Below, piece after piece: positions 1 through 10,705 of a DNA stretch of 64,000 bases. The DNA is taken from contig BDDD01006731.1 of assembly GCA_001972305.1 (NCBI GenBank), positions 32,875 to 96,874 on the forward strand. The letters run 5' to 3'. The notes under the pieces were generated by a model that saw only the letters and a list, made by a program, of their open reading frames with translations, did not search any database and was not told the origin of the DNA. The first letter of the stretch is position 1, and each line of letters starts with the position of its first letter. This DNA comes from Cephalotus follicularis. Taxonomy: Eukaryota; Streptophyta; Magnoliopsida; Oxalidales; Cephalotaceae. Position numbers and translations under genes: made by a program.

Positions 1-1584
1 GACGCCGTTAGGGAGCTACGGCCCTCAGCGAGCGTCAATCGTCAATCAATCGTGCTCGTCAGCACATGCTCGTCAGCAAGGCAATACAATACAAGAAACG
101 ATTGACGGAATAGGTGGACAAAGTCGACCTAACATGCCGACGTAAACCAAAAGGTCTCTCTATAGGATCCATACAATACAATCAATCAATCAATCGAATC
201 AATACAATATTAAGTAAAGTCAATAAGTGGTGGTGTCCAACGGAGAAATGGGAACGTGCGTCCATCGTACCAACTTAGACTCACAACGACACTCATGGCA
301 CAAGCAAATTGATCAATGTATCAATACAACATCGAAGCAAAGCCGATAAGTGGTGGTGCCTAATGGAGGGATGGGAACGTGCGTCCATTTTACTGACTTA
401 GACCCACAACGACACTCATGGCATAAGCAATCGATCGATCAGTGCAATCATTAAAACTGTTTTCAAACACTTGAACACCTCAAGTGAGGATTTGGTCAAG
501 TGGTGATGTGAAAAGAAGTGGAAAACTAGCTTTAAAGCAGTTAAAAACTCCTTTCAGTACATTAGGCGTCGATGTCTTTGGTGAAAGACATCGACTCCTC
601 TTTAAAACGGTGGAAAGACGTCGATGTCTTTGAAAGGCATCGATGTCTTTCCCTATTTATGTAGAGAACTGGCCCAAAGATGTCGACGTCCTTGGAGAAA
701 GGCGTCGATGCTTTTCAATAAAAACAGCCTGAGAATGCGCATCGATGTTCGGCATCAATGTCTTTCCAGGGGAGAGACACCTCTAGGTAAAGACGTCGAC
801 GTCTTTGAAAGACGTCGATGTCTTTGCTGCAGAATCAAGGATATAACACTCAGATGAGAAAGACATCGACGTCTTTGGGCTAAGGGTCGATGTATTTTCT
901 GGGCAAGGTCGATTTTATGCAGAAAATAGGGCCAATCTCAAGTCAAAATCCAATTTAAAGCCATTCTTTGAAAACCCAGGGTTTAAAATCAATCATTTGA
1001 GGTTAGTAAGACTAGTTACAACCTTTCAAATTCAATTTCAATCCTTTAATTAACAATTAGGTCAAGGATTTGCTATAAACCCTAAAAACCTCAATTCACT
1101 CAATTCAATCACTCAATCAATCATGCAATTCAGTCAATCAATCAATAAAGAAATGGGCAATTCAATAAAGAAGTCCTACCTATCACTGAAGCTTCAAAAG
1201 TTGAGCTTCCAATCACTCAATCGATTGCTATGCCATTCAATCACCAATCCATTCCTTGCAATTGCTGTTCTTGTCGATGTAGATGCAATCCGGGGCTGCA
1301 ATGGTGGAAGATGGAGGCTGCTCAGCTAGAGAGAGAGGGAGAAGGATAGAGAGAGAAGGATGAATGGTAACAATGAGAGAAATGACAAAGGAATTAACTT
1401 ATATAGTCGATTCGGTCAATTCTCCAAAACTCAGCCCAAAATCCTGACTATACATGCATATGATCAATAAAATATCAATAGGTATAAGAATACCTCAATT
1501 CAATACAGTTCAGTACGGTCCAATACGGTGCAATACGGTATGATGTATGCATGAACAGTACAAAAGGGAATTCAGGTCATCACA
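1..1584 (-). mobile_element. Gypsy-type LTR copy A1 (cut by window edge)
   Basis: Read on the minus strand this begins TGTGATGACCTGAATTCC, a typical start for plant Ty3/gypsy LTRs. It has a TATA-like CTATATAAG about 180 bp in (plus 1398-1406). No coding region is attached. The whole stretch matches 1588-3202 in the same order, and its 3' third also matches 10169-10705, so it is a repeat family. The family assignment rests on LTR style only, not on protein. It contains a cluster of GTCGAC-core dyads at 566-895. It is a fossil with no internal region in view. Confidence 0.6.
566..895. repeat. GTCGAC-core dyad cluster in LTR A1
   Basis: About ten degenerate copies of GACGTCGATGTCTTT and its reverse complement AAAGACATCGACGTC. 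Most neighbouring cores are 19 or 22 bp apart. The copies do not form a simple tandem repeat, because the DNA between the cores differs from copy to copy. The same architecture recurs in other LTR families of this window with different arms. Confidence 0.85.
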
Positions 1585-1587
1585 TAC

Positions 1588-3202
1588 TGTTACCGTTAGG
1601 GACTTACGGCCCTTAAGGGAGCATCAATCATTAATCAATACAATACTGGTCGTCAGCAGGTCAATAAAATTCAATAAATGATACGATCGACAGAATAGGT
1701 AGACAAAGTCAACAACCTAACATGCCGACACGAATCATCAGGTCGCTCTATAGGATCCATACAATACAATCAATTTGTCAGTACAATGCCAATAAGTGGT
1801 GATGTCTAATGGAGAAATGGGAATATGCATCCAACGTTCCGAACTTAGACTCACAACACTTATGGCTTAATCAATCAATCAATCGACTAATTAGTAGCCG
1901 ATAGACGGTGATAATCGAATCAACGAGATAAGAAGAAGTATCTATCCGGTTGGTGAAAGTCACTGGATCGTCGCCTATGGCTCAAGCTGTCACCCTATCA
2001 ATTTATCAATTCAATCTTTGAAAACTGTATAAAGCTGTGTTTCAAAACGCTTGAACACCTCAAGTGAGGCTCCGGTCAAGCGGCAATGTGGAAAGGAGGT
2101 GAAAACTAGCTTTATAACGGTTAAAAATTCCATTCAGCCCGAAAGGCGTCGATGTCCTTGTCCAAAGACATCGATGCGTATCAGGGCATTCCTTTAAAAC
2201 AGTAGAAGGACATCAATGTCTTTGAAAGACATCGATGTCTTTCTTTATTTGCATAGAGATCTAGTCGAAGGACGTCGATGTCTTTGAACAAAGACGTCGA
2301 CACGATTCAATAAAAGTAGCCTAGGAATGCGCATCGATGTTCAGCATCGATGTCTTTCCTGGGGAGAAGACATCTCAATACAAAGACGTCGATGTCTTTG
2401 AAATACGTCGATGTCGTTGCTGCGGAATCAAGGATACAGCATTCTAAAGCGAAAGACATCGACGTCCATGGTCTGGGGTCGATGTCTTCGCTGGGTTGGG
2501 TCGATTTTTGTGCAGAAAAAGTGGACAATCTCAAGTCAAAATCTAATTTAAAGTCGTTCTTTGAAAACTAAGGGTTAAAATCAATCATTTAAGGTTAGTA
2601 AAACTTGTTACAACCTCCTAATTTCAATTTAATCCTTCTAGATTGGTTAGATCGAGGATATCAATAAAAACCCTAGTTTTTCAATTCTATACAATACAAT
2701 CAATCATGCAATTCAATCAATCATGCAATTCAACCAATCATGCAATTAAGCAATAGGCAATTCAAGTAGGGAAGTCCTACCTATAACCGAAGCTTCAAAA
2801 GTTGAGCTTCCAACAATCAATCGGGTGAAATCACCCAAGAATCAGCTGCTATCTCACTCAAACGACAACCCTCAACTTGCAATCACTATCCTTGTTGATG
2901 GAGATGCAATCTGGGGCTGCTAGGGAGGAAGATGGAGGCTGCTCAGCAAGAGAGAGAAGGAGAGGGATAGAGAGAGATGGAGAAAAATGAGAAAAATAGC
3001 TAAGGAATTGGCTTATATAGCCGATTCCGCCAACTCTCTGAAACTCATCCCAAACATCCCGACTATACGTGCATGTGATCAAACAATAGCAATAGGTATA
3101 GGAATACCTCAATTCAATACAGTGCAATACGGTTCAATACAAATCTGTACAGTACAATATGGTGCAAAGTATGCTGAACAGTACAAAGGAAATTCGGGTC
3201 GT
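1588..3202 (-). mobile_element. Gypsy-type LTR copy A2
   Basis: A second copy of the LTR family at 1-1584, same orientation and visibly diverged from it. It begins 3 bp after the end of copy A1. Shared landmarks are the CCGTTAGGGACTTACGGCCC block, the dyad cluster, the GATGGAGGCTGCTCAGC block and the ending near GAAATTCGGGTCG. There is no internal coding region, so it is a solo or tandem LTR. It also holds a purine-rich GAGAGAGA stretch near 2950. Confidence 0.6.
2146..2512. repeat. GTCGAC-core dyad cluster in LTR A2
   Basis: Counterpart of the cluster at 566-895, with the same GACGTCGATGTCTTT-type dyads. Individual copies have diverged between the two LTRs, but the TCGA core and the AAAGAC/GTCTTT arms remain recognisable. 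Confidence 0.85.
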
Positions 3203-4395
3203 TGAAGGAGTCTTCACCCTTGGTAAGAATCTCTTCTCTTCTTGTTCTTGTGGCCATGGCAGTGGGTTGTAGCTTGGGTTAGAGAACCCTAGCTGAACTT
3301 CCTTGCCCATATGGTGGTTTCCTTGCCATCCCTTAGGGTTAGGAATGTTTAGGTTCATATTGATTGGATTTTTGGCTAGGGTTTGTGTGCTTCCTTGTGA
3401 GCCATTTTTGCAGTCCATTTCTAGGTTTTACGGCAACCCTATTGTTCTAACCCGTTTTAGCCTATGCTTGGTTTCTGGTCTCAGTTTGATTGATTTTTTA
3501 ATTAGGGTTCCTTGGCACTCATTGGGACGATTTGGACTTCAATTAGGGCATCCCATTGCTTGGGGAGTAATCAATTGAAAGAAATTCAAAATTAATCGGC
3601 CATAATCCCTAAAGTCCGAATTGGTTGTTGTTTTTCGCTGCGCTTGAGCTTGCTCCCAACAGATATATCTTGTCAAGCTCCTTTGTACATATCAATAGGC
3701 AGCTAGATATACTCTATGGTATGGAAGGTCATTAACTCTATTGGGTTTTGTATGGGTGTGTTCGCACACATAGTATGGATTGTCTTATAGATGTATGGAT
3801 AAGATTGTATGGTTAGATCCTATTAATGTACGCCAGTATGTGATGATTGCATATAAATAGTTGACCATAATTTACATTTACACATATGACATGACATACA
3901 TATAAATGTTTTGACTATTCACTTCATAGCACATGGGGTTATTATACGAGGTTGTATGGCTAACCCATCCTTCGAGATAGGGTTATTGTGTATGGATATC
4001 AGGTAGAGGAGCCTAGAATAGTGGCCAATGAGTGGATAGATGCAATTGGTCAAGGATGCATGGAGGGATGGATATTAGTGTGGTATTTTGTTTATGGCAA
4101 GGATATGTATGAAAGTGTATTTAAAGGATTGTATTTTATAGTATTCGTATGGACATGTTTAATGGATATATTTTAATTGTATGGAATGATTAAGAAATAT
4201 GGATTTGTATGGATTTAGTAAGACTGAATGGATGTGCATGTCAGATTCTTTAAGTATTTGAATGGGTTGTAAAGTTTTAAATGTTTTCGCATACGGATGA
4301 CCTTATTTAGTACCCAACAATTGGATTAGCGAATGAATATGATGAATGGTAATGCCACAGGTTCACCCCTTCGTGTCTGGTGTGTTATATCTTAA
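3203..4395 (+). mobile_element. Probable gypsy LTR relic
   Basis: A non-coding, T- and G-rich stretch. Its phrases (a GTACGCCAGTATGTGATG block, a block of short ATGG-rich words, and a final part with TGCCACAGGTTCACCCC) resemble the LTR at 51654-54137, which has GTATACGCCGATATGGGATG. The short open frames here are not gene-like. Family and exact ends are uncertain. Confidence 0.35.
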
Positions 4396-5300
4396 AATCT
4401 TGTTTTCTAGAAGATCAAATATCAAATATAACATAAAGAATTCCTGATCTTATCAAATACATGTCCAATATGTTTCAAACCATCTTGTATAATCAGATTG
4501 ATGATGTGACACACACATCTAACATGAAACAATTGACCATCTAACATTTGATTAAAATTACTTTTTAATACCCTAATAACATGATCATTGCTACTAGCAT
4601 TATCAAAACTAATACACACTATTTTATTTTAAATCTCATACTCACGAGCAGTGTTTTCAATTTCTTTATCTATATCTGCACTACTATGAGGGTGGTCGAA
4701 CATTCTAATAGAAATAATTCTTTTTTGTAACAACCAGTTATTATCAACATAATGTGTGGCTACACAAATATAACTACAACCCATATTCGTTCTCCATACA
4801 TCAGATATAAGCTCAATCCTTTTTAGATCTTTTAATGAATTAACAAAATCATTTTGTTCGCCTTCATTTTCTTAATATAGTCTCTTTTAAAGGTTGCTCT
4901 TGATATCATTTAAGCAAGTAGATTAAGTCTAAAGTAGACATAATCCTAGGATTTTGGGTGATCAACTACACAACGATAATTCAATGCATATAATAAATAC
5001 AACTAAATGTCCCCTATGTGCATCATTAGAAAATTCAAATTTACTCCAACCTACACCAGTGGCTGAGTCATGTACTACATCGGAATTCCATGACCATGTT
5101 TGGGTAAACATGTTTTTAAATGTCTAGTGTTGGTATCTGCGTCTGCCTCCTTTTTATAAGCATAATGTTTTTTCGTTACATACCTTGTATCATAATAGTT
5201 GTTCGCCATTCATGGAAAGAACATCCATGTATTTTCATACACTAGATACCTCGACTTACCACCAATTTTTGCTTTAGGCTCTTGATCCATGCTCGGGGCG
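4396..5300 (-). pseudogene. hAT transposase remnant (BED finger and core)
   Basis: Minus-strand translation gives an N-terminal piece with HYAYKKEADADTNTRHLKTC (about 5190-5120), which resembles the second half of a BED zinc finger. It is followed by a core piece with ISDVWRTNMGCSYICVATHY (about 4825-4765), then ISFDNASSNDHVIRVLK and FHVRCVCHIINLIIQDGLKH (4610-4480). These are characteristic of RICESLEEPER/Ac-type hAT transposases. Several stops and frame changes lie between the pieces. The C-terminal hATC dimerisation domain is absent, because the sequence runs into LTR-like DNA near 4395. The enzyme would cut and paste the element in the nucleus; this copy cannot. Confident as to superfamily, not family. 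Confidence 0.8.
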
Positions 5301-5751
5301 GCAGCATCGGATGGCATTTATACATTACCGTTGAGATTGAGATTCAGATGGTAGTGTACATGATCAACATTTAAGAAGGGATCAAATTGGTCTTCCGTGT
5401 CAGGTGGCATGGTTTCGTTATCAGAATAACTTTTGTTGGGTACAAAGATTCAATTTGAGATGGAAGATAAACGTCTTTAGTCAGCATCCTTTGTAGACAC
5501 TTCCTTGAATCAAATGTGCCTGTTTGAGTGTAGGAGCTTGACATTAATTTTGATGTGCTTAAGTAATTAGGTATGTAAATAAACTAAAACAAATAAAACT
5601 TAAATGCTAAGACTTGAGAAAGTTCTAGAGATTAGAAAGTATAGAGGTAGTTGCGGTGGAGAGCTTAGAAATGTTGTGAATTATGTGAAATGAACTATAT
5701 TTATTGTTTCTCAAATGACATTTTGGGAATTATTTTTTTTTTAAATTAAGA

Positions 5752-5904
5752 AAGTAGCCTAACTCCTACTTCTTGAAAGTAGCTGGTAGGCTACTTAGTG
5801 AAAATAGGGTACTTTCACGAAGTAGCCTGCCGGCTACTTTATTTTCAAGGTCAGAATAGTTCCAGCCCACAACAATCTGATAAAAGCAACGTAATGGCTA
5901 CTTT
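5752..5904. repeat. Subterminal AAGTAGCC/GGCTACTT repeats of the hAT element
   Basis: Six copies of AAGTAGC[C/T] or its reverse complement GGCTACTT, at 5752, 5776, 5788, 5820, 5832 and 5896. Two pairs form hairpin-like dyads: AAGTAGCC-TGCC-GGCTACTT at 5820-5839 and a similar one at 5777-5796. hAT transposases are known to bind short subterminal repeats. The position upstream of the transposase remnant fits that role. Confidence 0.6.
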
Positions 5905-6130
5905 ATTTTTTGGACCGATTCGATGATAAGACCAGTTGTGGGCCATAATGGTTTTGGCCCGCACGAATCCGATTCGTCCCAATAAATGGACCAATAGGGC
6001 TTGCTAATCGGGCAGGTCCTACGAACTAGACCGCTGTCTCACTTGTGGTCCGATCCGGTCTATCGATTTTTTCGGCTGGCCCATGCCCAGCTATTCCAAT
6101 CCCCAAGCATATCATAGCTCAGAAAATCTT
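5905..6130 (-). mobile_element. Probable 5' end region of the hAT element
   Basis: Rich in GGGCC/GGCCC words (for example GGCTGGCCCATGCCCAG near 6082), as is common near the ends of plant Ac-like hAT elements. I could not define a terminal inverted repeat or an 8-bp target duplication, so the outer edge is approximate. Confidence 0.4.
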
Positions 6131-6360
6131 TAAAAAAATGTAAAAATAAAAGGATGAGCAAAACGGCCAGTAAGTAACACAACACCCCCCCAACTGGGTC
6201 TAAGCATGTCAAAAACGGATGTTTTATAGTTACAAAGCAAATCGATTGACATTTGAATATATATATATATCACAAAAATTATATTTTTTTGAAAAACTTA
6301 TAAAATCCAAAACAAGCTTTGATTAAACACATTATAAAAAAATATTCTCAAGTTATGGGC
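6131..6360. other. AT-rich stretch, nothing recognised
   Basis: AT-rich sequence with an ATATATAT run near 6262. I see no coding, RNA or repeat signal. Confidence 0.6.
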
Positions 6361-7386
6361 CATGGCCACGTATACGCAGTGGCATGAGTCAAATAAGGAT
6401 ATGATGTCTAATACTACCAGATCACAAATCACATGTCATAGACGACATGTGATCTGGCTTAGTACCAAATCACAAATCACAAACGACATGTTAGATAACG
6501 GATAACAGTTAATAAAAACGTTATTCTTAAATTGATGCATAAGGGCCGAAACTAGTTTCTCAGATTACACGTCGACAAGACCTGTTTAACCCCCATTGGC
6601 ATGCACAAAACATTCTAGCCGTAATGAGATCATATAAAGCCATGACCATAATCACACATTGGCGGTCATTGTTTCCAAAATACATAAATATCATGTTGAC
6701 AAATAATTTATTTAAAAAATTTAAATTTGCAAAATATCATACTTGCAATATTTCAAATGACACATGTTATACTAGATTTTCATAAGTAATAGGGTAGCAA
6801 AAATAAAATAGCAATTTGAATTCTATAAATTCACATAGGGTTTATTTAAGTCTAAAAACACTAAAAAAGTATCAAGTTACTTACCTGACACACTTAACCA
6901 ATAAGCCATAAATATCTGAAACGAAGTATACAGCTAATAAATCATATAAATCCCTCTAAAATAAAAAACACATTCTAACAAGCTCATGCATGATGTCATA
7001 GATGTATGTATTCCCTAAGGTTCTTAGATAGTAGTTAGGTTCACTCTTTTCAAAAATAGCTTTCTTTAACAAATAATAATTTTTATCATGTTAAAATAAG
7101 CTAAAATATTAAATCGGAAAGACAAAATGTGTTTGAATATGCACCTTCCCCAAAAATTGAAAGTACATAATACATATTAAATTTTAAAAATAACCAGAAT
7201 GCCCAGAGTATCTCACAGATTCACACACAGGAGAGTAGGTTAGGAAATAATATTTTTCAACTGAAAAATTAATAACAAGTTCAAATATTATCCCGAAAGT
7301 TAAAATAGATATATAAAATATAAGAAATAACTTTATAGAAATTTTGGTGAAAAAATTTTATTTTTTGGACTTGCAAATAGCTCGCA
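6361..7386 (+). repeat. Direct repeat R, copy 1
   Basis: Nearly identical (about 98 percent by eye) to 10706-11730. The shared block starts CATGGCCACGTATACGCAG and ends AAATAGCTCGCA. It is AT-rich, has no coding capacity, and I cannot assign it to an element family. In copy 2 the sequence continues into GCTCTCCCAGTTCGC. The DNA between the copies is retroelement filler, so this is a duplication around an insertion or a false duplication in the assembly. Confidence 0.9.
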
Positions 7387-8343
7387 GAAGATAGTGAAAG
7401 TGATGAAGATGGAGATGTTGCACTTATAACTTCCCAATTCAAAAGGTTTCTCAAAAATCAAAAAGGGAAAAAGGCTTTCAAAAAGGAATTTCTTCAAGAT
7501 GAAGAGTCAAGCAAAAGGGAAGAACCAACATGCTACGAATGCAACAAGCCCGGCCACTTCAAAAACGAGTGTCCAAATCTTAAAAAGAAAGAACTATTCA
7601 AGAAAAAGAATGAATACTTCAAGAAGAAGAAAGCAATGGTAGCCACATGGTCCGATAGCGATCCCTCAAGCTCCGAAGAGGAGAGCGATGAAGAGGTTGC
7701 ACACATTGCTTACATGGAAATTGAGGATGAAGAAGAAAATGAGGTAAATTTTACTTTCGATAAATTGCAAAATGCATATGAGAAATTATATGTTGAATAT
7801 GAAAGTGTTTGCTTGAAGAATAAATCTCTAAAGAAAAACGCTATTTCTATGACTAACGAATTAGAAATTCTAAGGAATGAAAATAGCAAATATGTGAATG
7901 AAATTGAATCTCTAAAGGATAAAAATAGTTTTTATATAAATGAGATTGACATTTTAAATGTGTCTTCAAAATTGTCAAATGATTTTATGGAAGAAAATGA
8001 AAAGCTAAAAATTGAAATAGATGCTTTAAAGAAATCTTTTTCCATTTTTTCAAATAGTAGTGCAAAATTGGATAATCTTTTAGGATTACAAAGATGTGTT
8101 TTTGACAAAGCCGGTCTCGGCTACGAAGAAATGAAAAATGTCAAACACTTTAACAATTTATGTGTTAAGAAATTTGAGCCTAAAATTGTTTGCAATTATT
8201 GTGGTAGAATAGGACATATTTCTACTTCTTGCTTTGTTAGAAATAATCTTTGCCATGGTAAAACTAGAAAGATTTGGGTTCCAAAAGGAACTCTAGTGAC
8301 TAACTTGCAAGGACCCAAGTTCAAATGGGTACCAAAAGCTTAA
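7387..8343 (+). pseudogene. Copia gag, C-terminal part
   Basis: An open frame runs from the left junction to 8343. It shows a CCHC zinc knuckle CYECNKPGHFKNEC, a lysine-rich then acidic serine stretch, a long Asn/Lys/Glu-rich coiled-coil-like middle, a second knuckle CNYCGRIGHISTSC, and the ending GPKFKWVPKA followed by a stop. Gag would coat element RNA in cytoplasmic particles. The same order and ending appear in the second copy at 23098-24759 (minus). The N-terminal UBN2-type gag domain of the family is not present here. It is a fossil that looks incomplete. Confidence 0.8.
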
Positions 8344-8416
8344 ACCTTGTTTTGTAGGTGTACTTGAAGTCAAGCTCAATCATCTCAAGTACATAACTTG
8401 GTAAGAAGGCTCTTGT

Positions 8417-8990
8417 TGAGGGGGAGGTATCATTTTGCTCTCTTTGTTTTTTATCTTTAATTTCCAATTGGTATCTTTCAAAATCTAAAATTATTTTTGG
8501 CATTAGTATCATCTTATCCAACAATTAGTATCTCTCAAATTGTTTATGCTTTTGATATTTTAAACTTTAAATGGATTTTATTTCAATTGGTATTCCTTTT
8601 TATTTATCCCTTTAAAATTGTTTAAATTGGTATCAATTTTGTTAAAGTACTCTTTTTGATGCTAAACAAAAAGGGGGAGCATGCTTATGGAAAAATTGAT
8701 AGTCTATGCTAAGGGGGAGCTACATATGAAATTGTGCTTAATGATGAATATGTTAAGCGAGAGTTTATGATAAAGCTAGATACGGTTTATTTGCATAATT
8801 TACTTGCATAAATCACTTTTTTTAAATGAAAATTAGATATCATATTAAGGGGGAGTATATCTAATGTTTTTAATCTTTGGTATCTAAACGAAAATCTTTT
8901 TGCTTTGAAAATGTCATATTTTTCTATAATGAAGCAAATTTTTGTAATCATCAAAAAGGGGGAGATTGTTGAGTCACAATCATGGGGAGA
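8417..8990 (+). repeat. Reiterated GGGGGAG purine tracts between gag and LTR
   Basis: GGGGGAG-type tracts occur near 8418, 8672, 8712, 8849, 8958 and 8984. The last two lie in a 25-bp duplication of a GGGGAGATTGTTGAGTC block at the LTR edge. The tract at 8953-8964 is the natural polypurine primer position. The others look like extra copies. The second copia element has a matching series. Confidence 0.7.
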
Positions 8991-9107
8991 TTGTTGAGTC
9001 TCAATCATATGTTTTAATGATTACAAATTTGCATTTAACAAGTTTACTTGATGTGCAAGATATTACAAAGTTCAATACCAAGGCAAAACTAATCTGCAGC
9101 AAAAGAC

Positions 9108-9528
9108 ATTGATCTTCCAGAAAAGACATCGACGTCCGTACAAAAGAAGTCGATCCCTTTCAAGAAGACATCGACGTCTTTAGTGCCCGAAGTTATAGGT
9201 CAATTTTGAGTAAAGACATCGATCCTTATCAGCAAAGACATCGACGTCCGTACAAAAGACATTGATCCCTTTACTAAGACATCGACGTCTTTCTAAGACA
9301 AATCTGCAAAAGCCAGAAAAGACATCGACCCATGAAGAAGAAGTCGACGTGATGTTCATATATTCAAAGCCTGGACATTTCCCAGAAATGACATCGACGC
9401 CTTTAAAAAGACATCGACGTCTTTTTAAATAGATTGACCCGGGAAACACGGAACGGCTAGTTGGCGCACTTTCAACGGCTAATAACAGAAAAGACATCGA
9501 CGCCTTTTGAAAGACATCGACGTCTTTA
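9108..9528. repeat. GTCGAC-core dyad cluster in copia LTR 1
   Basis: About 14 copies of GACATCGACGTCTTT and variants (GACATCGATCC, GACATCGACGCC). They come mostly as pairs. Core-to-core distances inside pairs are 19-22 bp, mostly 20. Within several pairs the first member ends in ATCC or GCC and the second in GTC. The cluster lies in the U3 part, directly upstream of the TATA box. Confidence 0.9.
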
Positions 9529-9617
9529 TACCAGCAGAGACAAAAACAAGGCTGCTTCAACATATTTTTATATCCAAAATGTCCAAGACTTTTACAACGG
9601 CTATAATCTGAATGAAG

Positions 9618-9627
9618 CTATATATAG
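9618..9627 (+). promoter_or_regulatory. TATA box of copia LTR 1
   Basis: CTATATATAG followed by AGGTCGAG, about 90 bp downstream of the dyad cluster and about 625 bp into the LTR. This is a reasonable U3/R boundary position. The related LTR at 50766 has CTATAAATAGAGG in the same relation to its own cluster. Confidence 0.65.
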
Positions 9628-10168
9628 AGGTCGAGATACAAGTTTTTAACACACTGGAGAGAAGAACTTTGATCATCTAACATCCAAGCTAAACTTGCAT
9701 ATCTACATCAAGCTTTTTGTTTACACTTTTATATCCAACCTTTGAGAGGTTACTTGTAAACACATTTTATCTTTACAAATCATTCATTGTAAAAGAGGAG
9801 AGTGAACCCTTGTAAGGTGTTTGATTGATTTGCACCCGGAACCCAAAATCAAATGTAAGGTGTTTGATTGATTTGCACCCGAAACCCAAAATTAAGTGGA
9901 AGGTGGTTTGCTTTGATTTGCACTCGTAAGCCGAAAATCAAAGGTTGCTAGTGGAAGCTAGTGGAATCTCAAGGGGTTCTTGAGAAAGTGGACGTAGGCA
10001 CGGATTTGCCGAACCACTATAAATTCGTTTGCATACCTTCTAACTCTATCTCTTTTCTTACTATTGTATTGATTGTTTTCTTGTGTGCTTATTCATAGTT
10101 TAATTTGTTTATTCCGCAAACAAATTGTTTTTCTTGTTTAAAGGTTGCCGCATATAATTACTTTCACA

Positions 10169-10705
10169 ATTTAACAATTAGGTCAAGGGTTTGCTATAAA
10201 CCTTAAAAACCTCAATTCAATCACTCAATCACTTAATTCAATCATGCAATTCAATCAATCAATCAATAAAATAGTAGACAATTCAGTAAATAAGTCCTAC
10301 CTATCACTGAAGCTTCAAAAGTTGAGCTTCCAAACACTCAATCAGTTGCTGTGTCGTTCAAGCGTCAATCCACTCCTTGCAATCGTTGTTCTTATCGATG
10401 GAGATGCAATCCGGGGCTGCAATGGTGGAAGATGGAGGCTGCCCAGCTAGAGAGAGAGGGAGAAGGATAGAGAGAGAAGGATGAATGGTGAGAATGAGAG
10501 AAAAGACAAAGGAATTAACTTATATAGTCGATTCGGTCAATTCTCTGAAATTTAGCCCAAAATCCCGACTATACATGCATATGATCAATACAATATCAAT
10601 AGGTATAAGAATACCTCAATTCAATGTAGTTCAGTACGGTCCAATACGGTACAATACGGTACGATGTATGCATGAACAGTACCAAAGGGAATTCGGGTCG
10701 TCACA
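10169..10705 (-). mobile_element. Fragment of gypsy-type LTR family A
   Basis: Matches 1045-1584 of LTR A1 (GTCAAGGGTTTGCTATAAACC through GGGAATTCGGGTCGTCACA) at higher identity than A1 shows to A2. On the minus strand it starts TGTGACGACCCGAATTCC. Only the promoter-side third is present, without the dyad cluster. It joins the copia LTR on the left and direct repeat R copy 2 on the right without spacer. Confidence 0.75.

Larger units (their letters stand above)
7387..10168 (+). mobile_element. Gag-only Ty1/copia fossil 1
   Basis: A copia element in plus orientation that lacks its 5' part in this window. Order: the C-terminal half of gag, a non-coding interval with repeated GGGGGAG tracts, a polypurine tract at 8953-8965, and the 3' LTR from about 8992. 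No protease, integrase, reverse transcriptase or RNase H is present between gag and LTR, as in the TR-GAG class of non-autonomous plant elements. The zinc knuckles and the gag C-terminus suggest the SIRE/Maximus side of copia. The element is incomplete. Its left edge abuts direct repeat R copy 1. Confidence 0.8.
8992..10168 (+). mobile_element. 3' LTR of copia fossil 1
   Basis: Starts TGTTGAGTCTCAATC just after the purine tract and ends near TACTTTCACA. It contains the dyad cluster (9108-9528), then a TATA box, and a downstream leader with CCAACCTTTGAGAGGTTAC that also occurs (reverse strand) in the second copia LTR near 21690. Three imperfect copies of a block containing GATTGATTTGCACCCG lie at 9820-9930. 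The right edge abuts a fragment of LTR family A. Confidence 0.7.

Noticed and set aside
3303-4176. Small plus-strand open frames as host genes
   Set aside because: No domain and no exon structure. The region resembles an LTR.
9108-9528. Simple satellite or microsatellite explanation for the dyad cluster
   Set aside because: Only the dyad cores recur. The DNA between them varies in sequence and slightly in length, unlike a tandem repeat.
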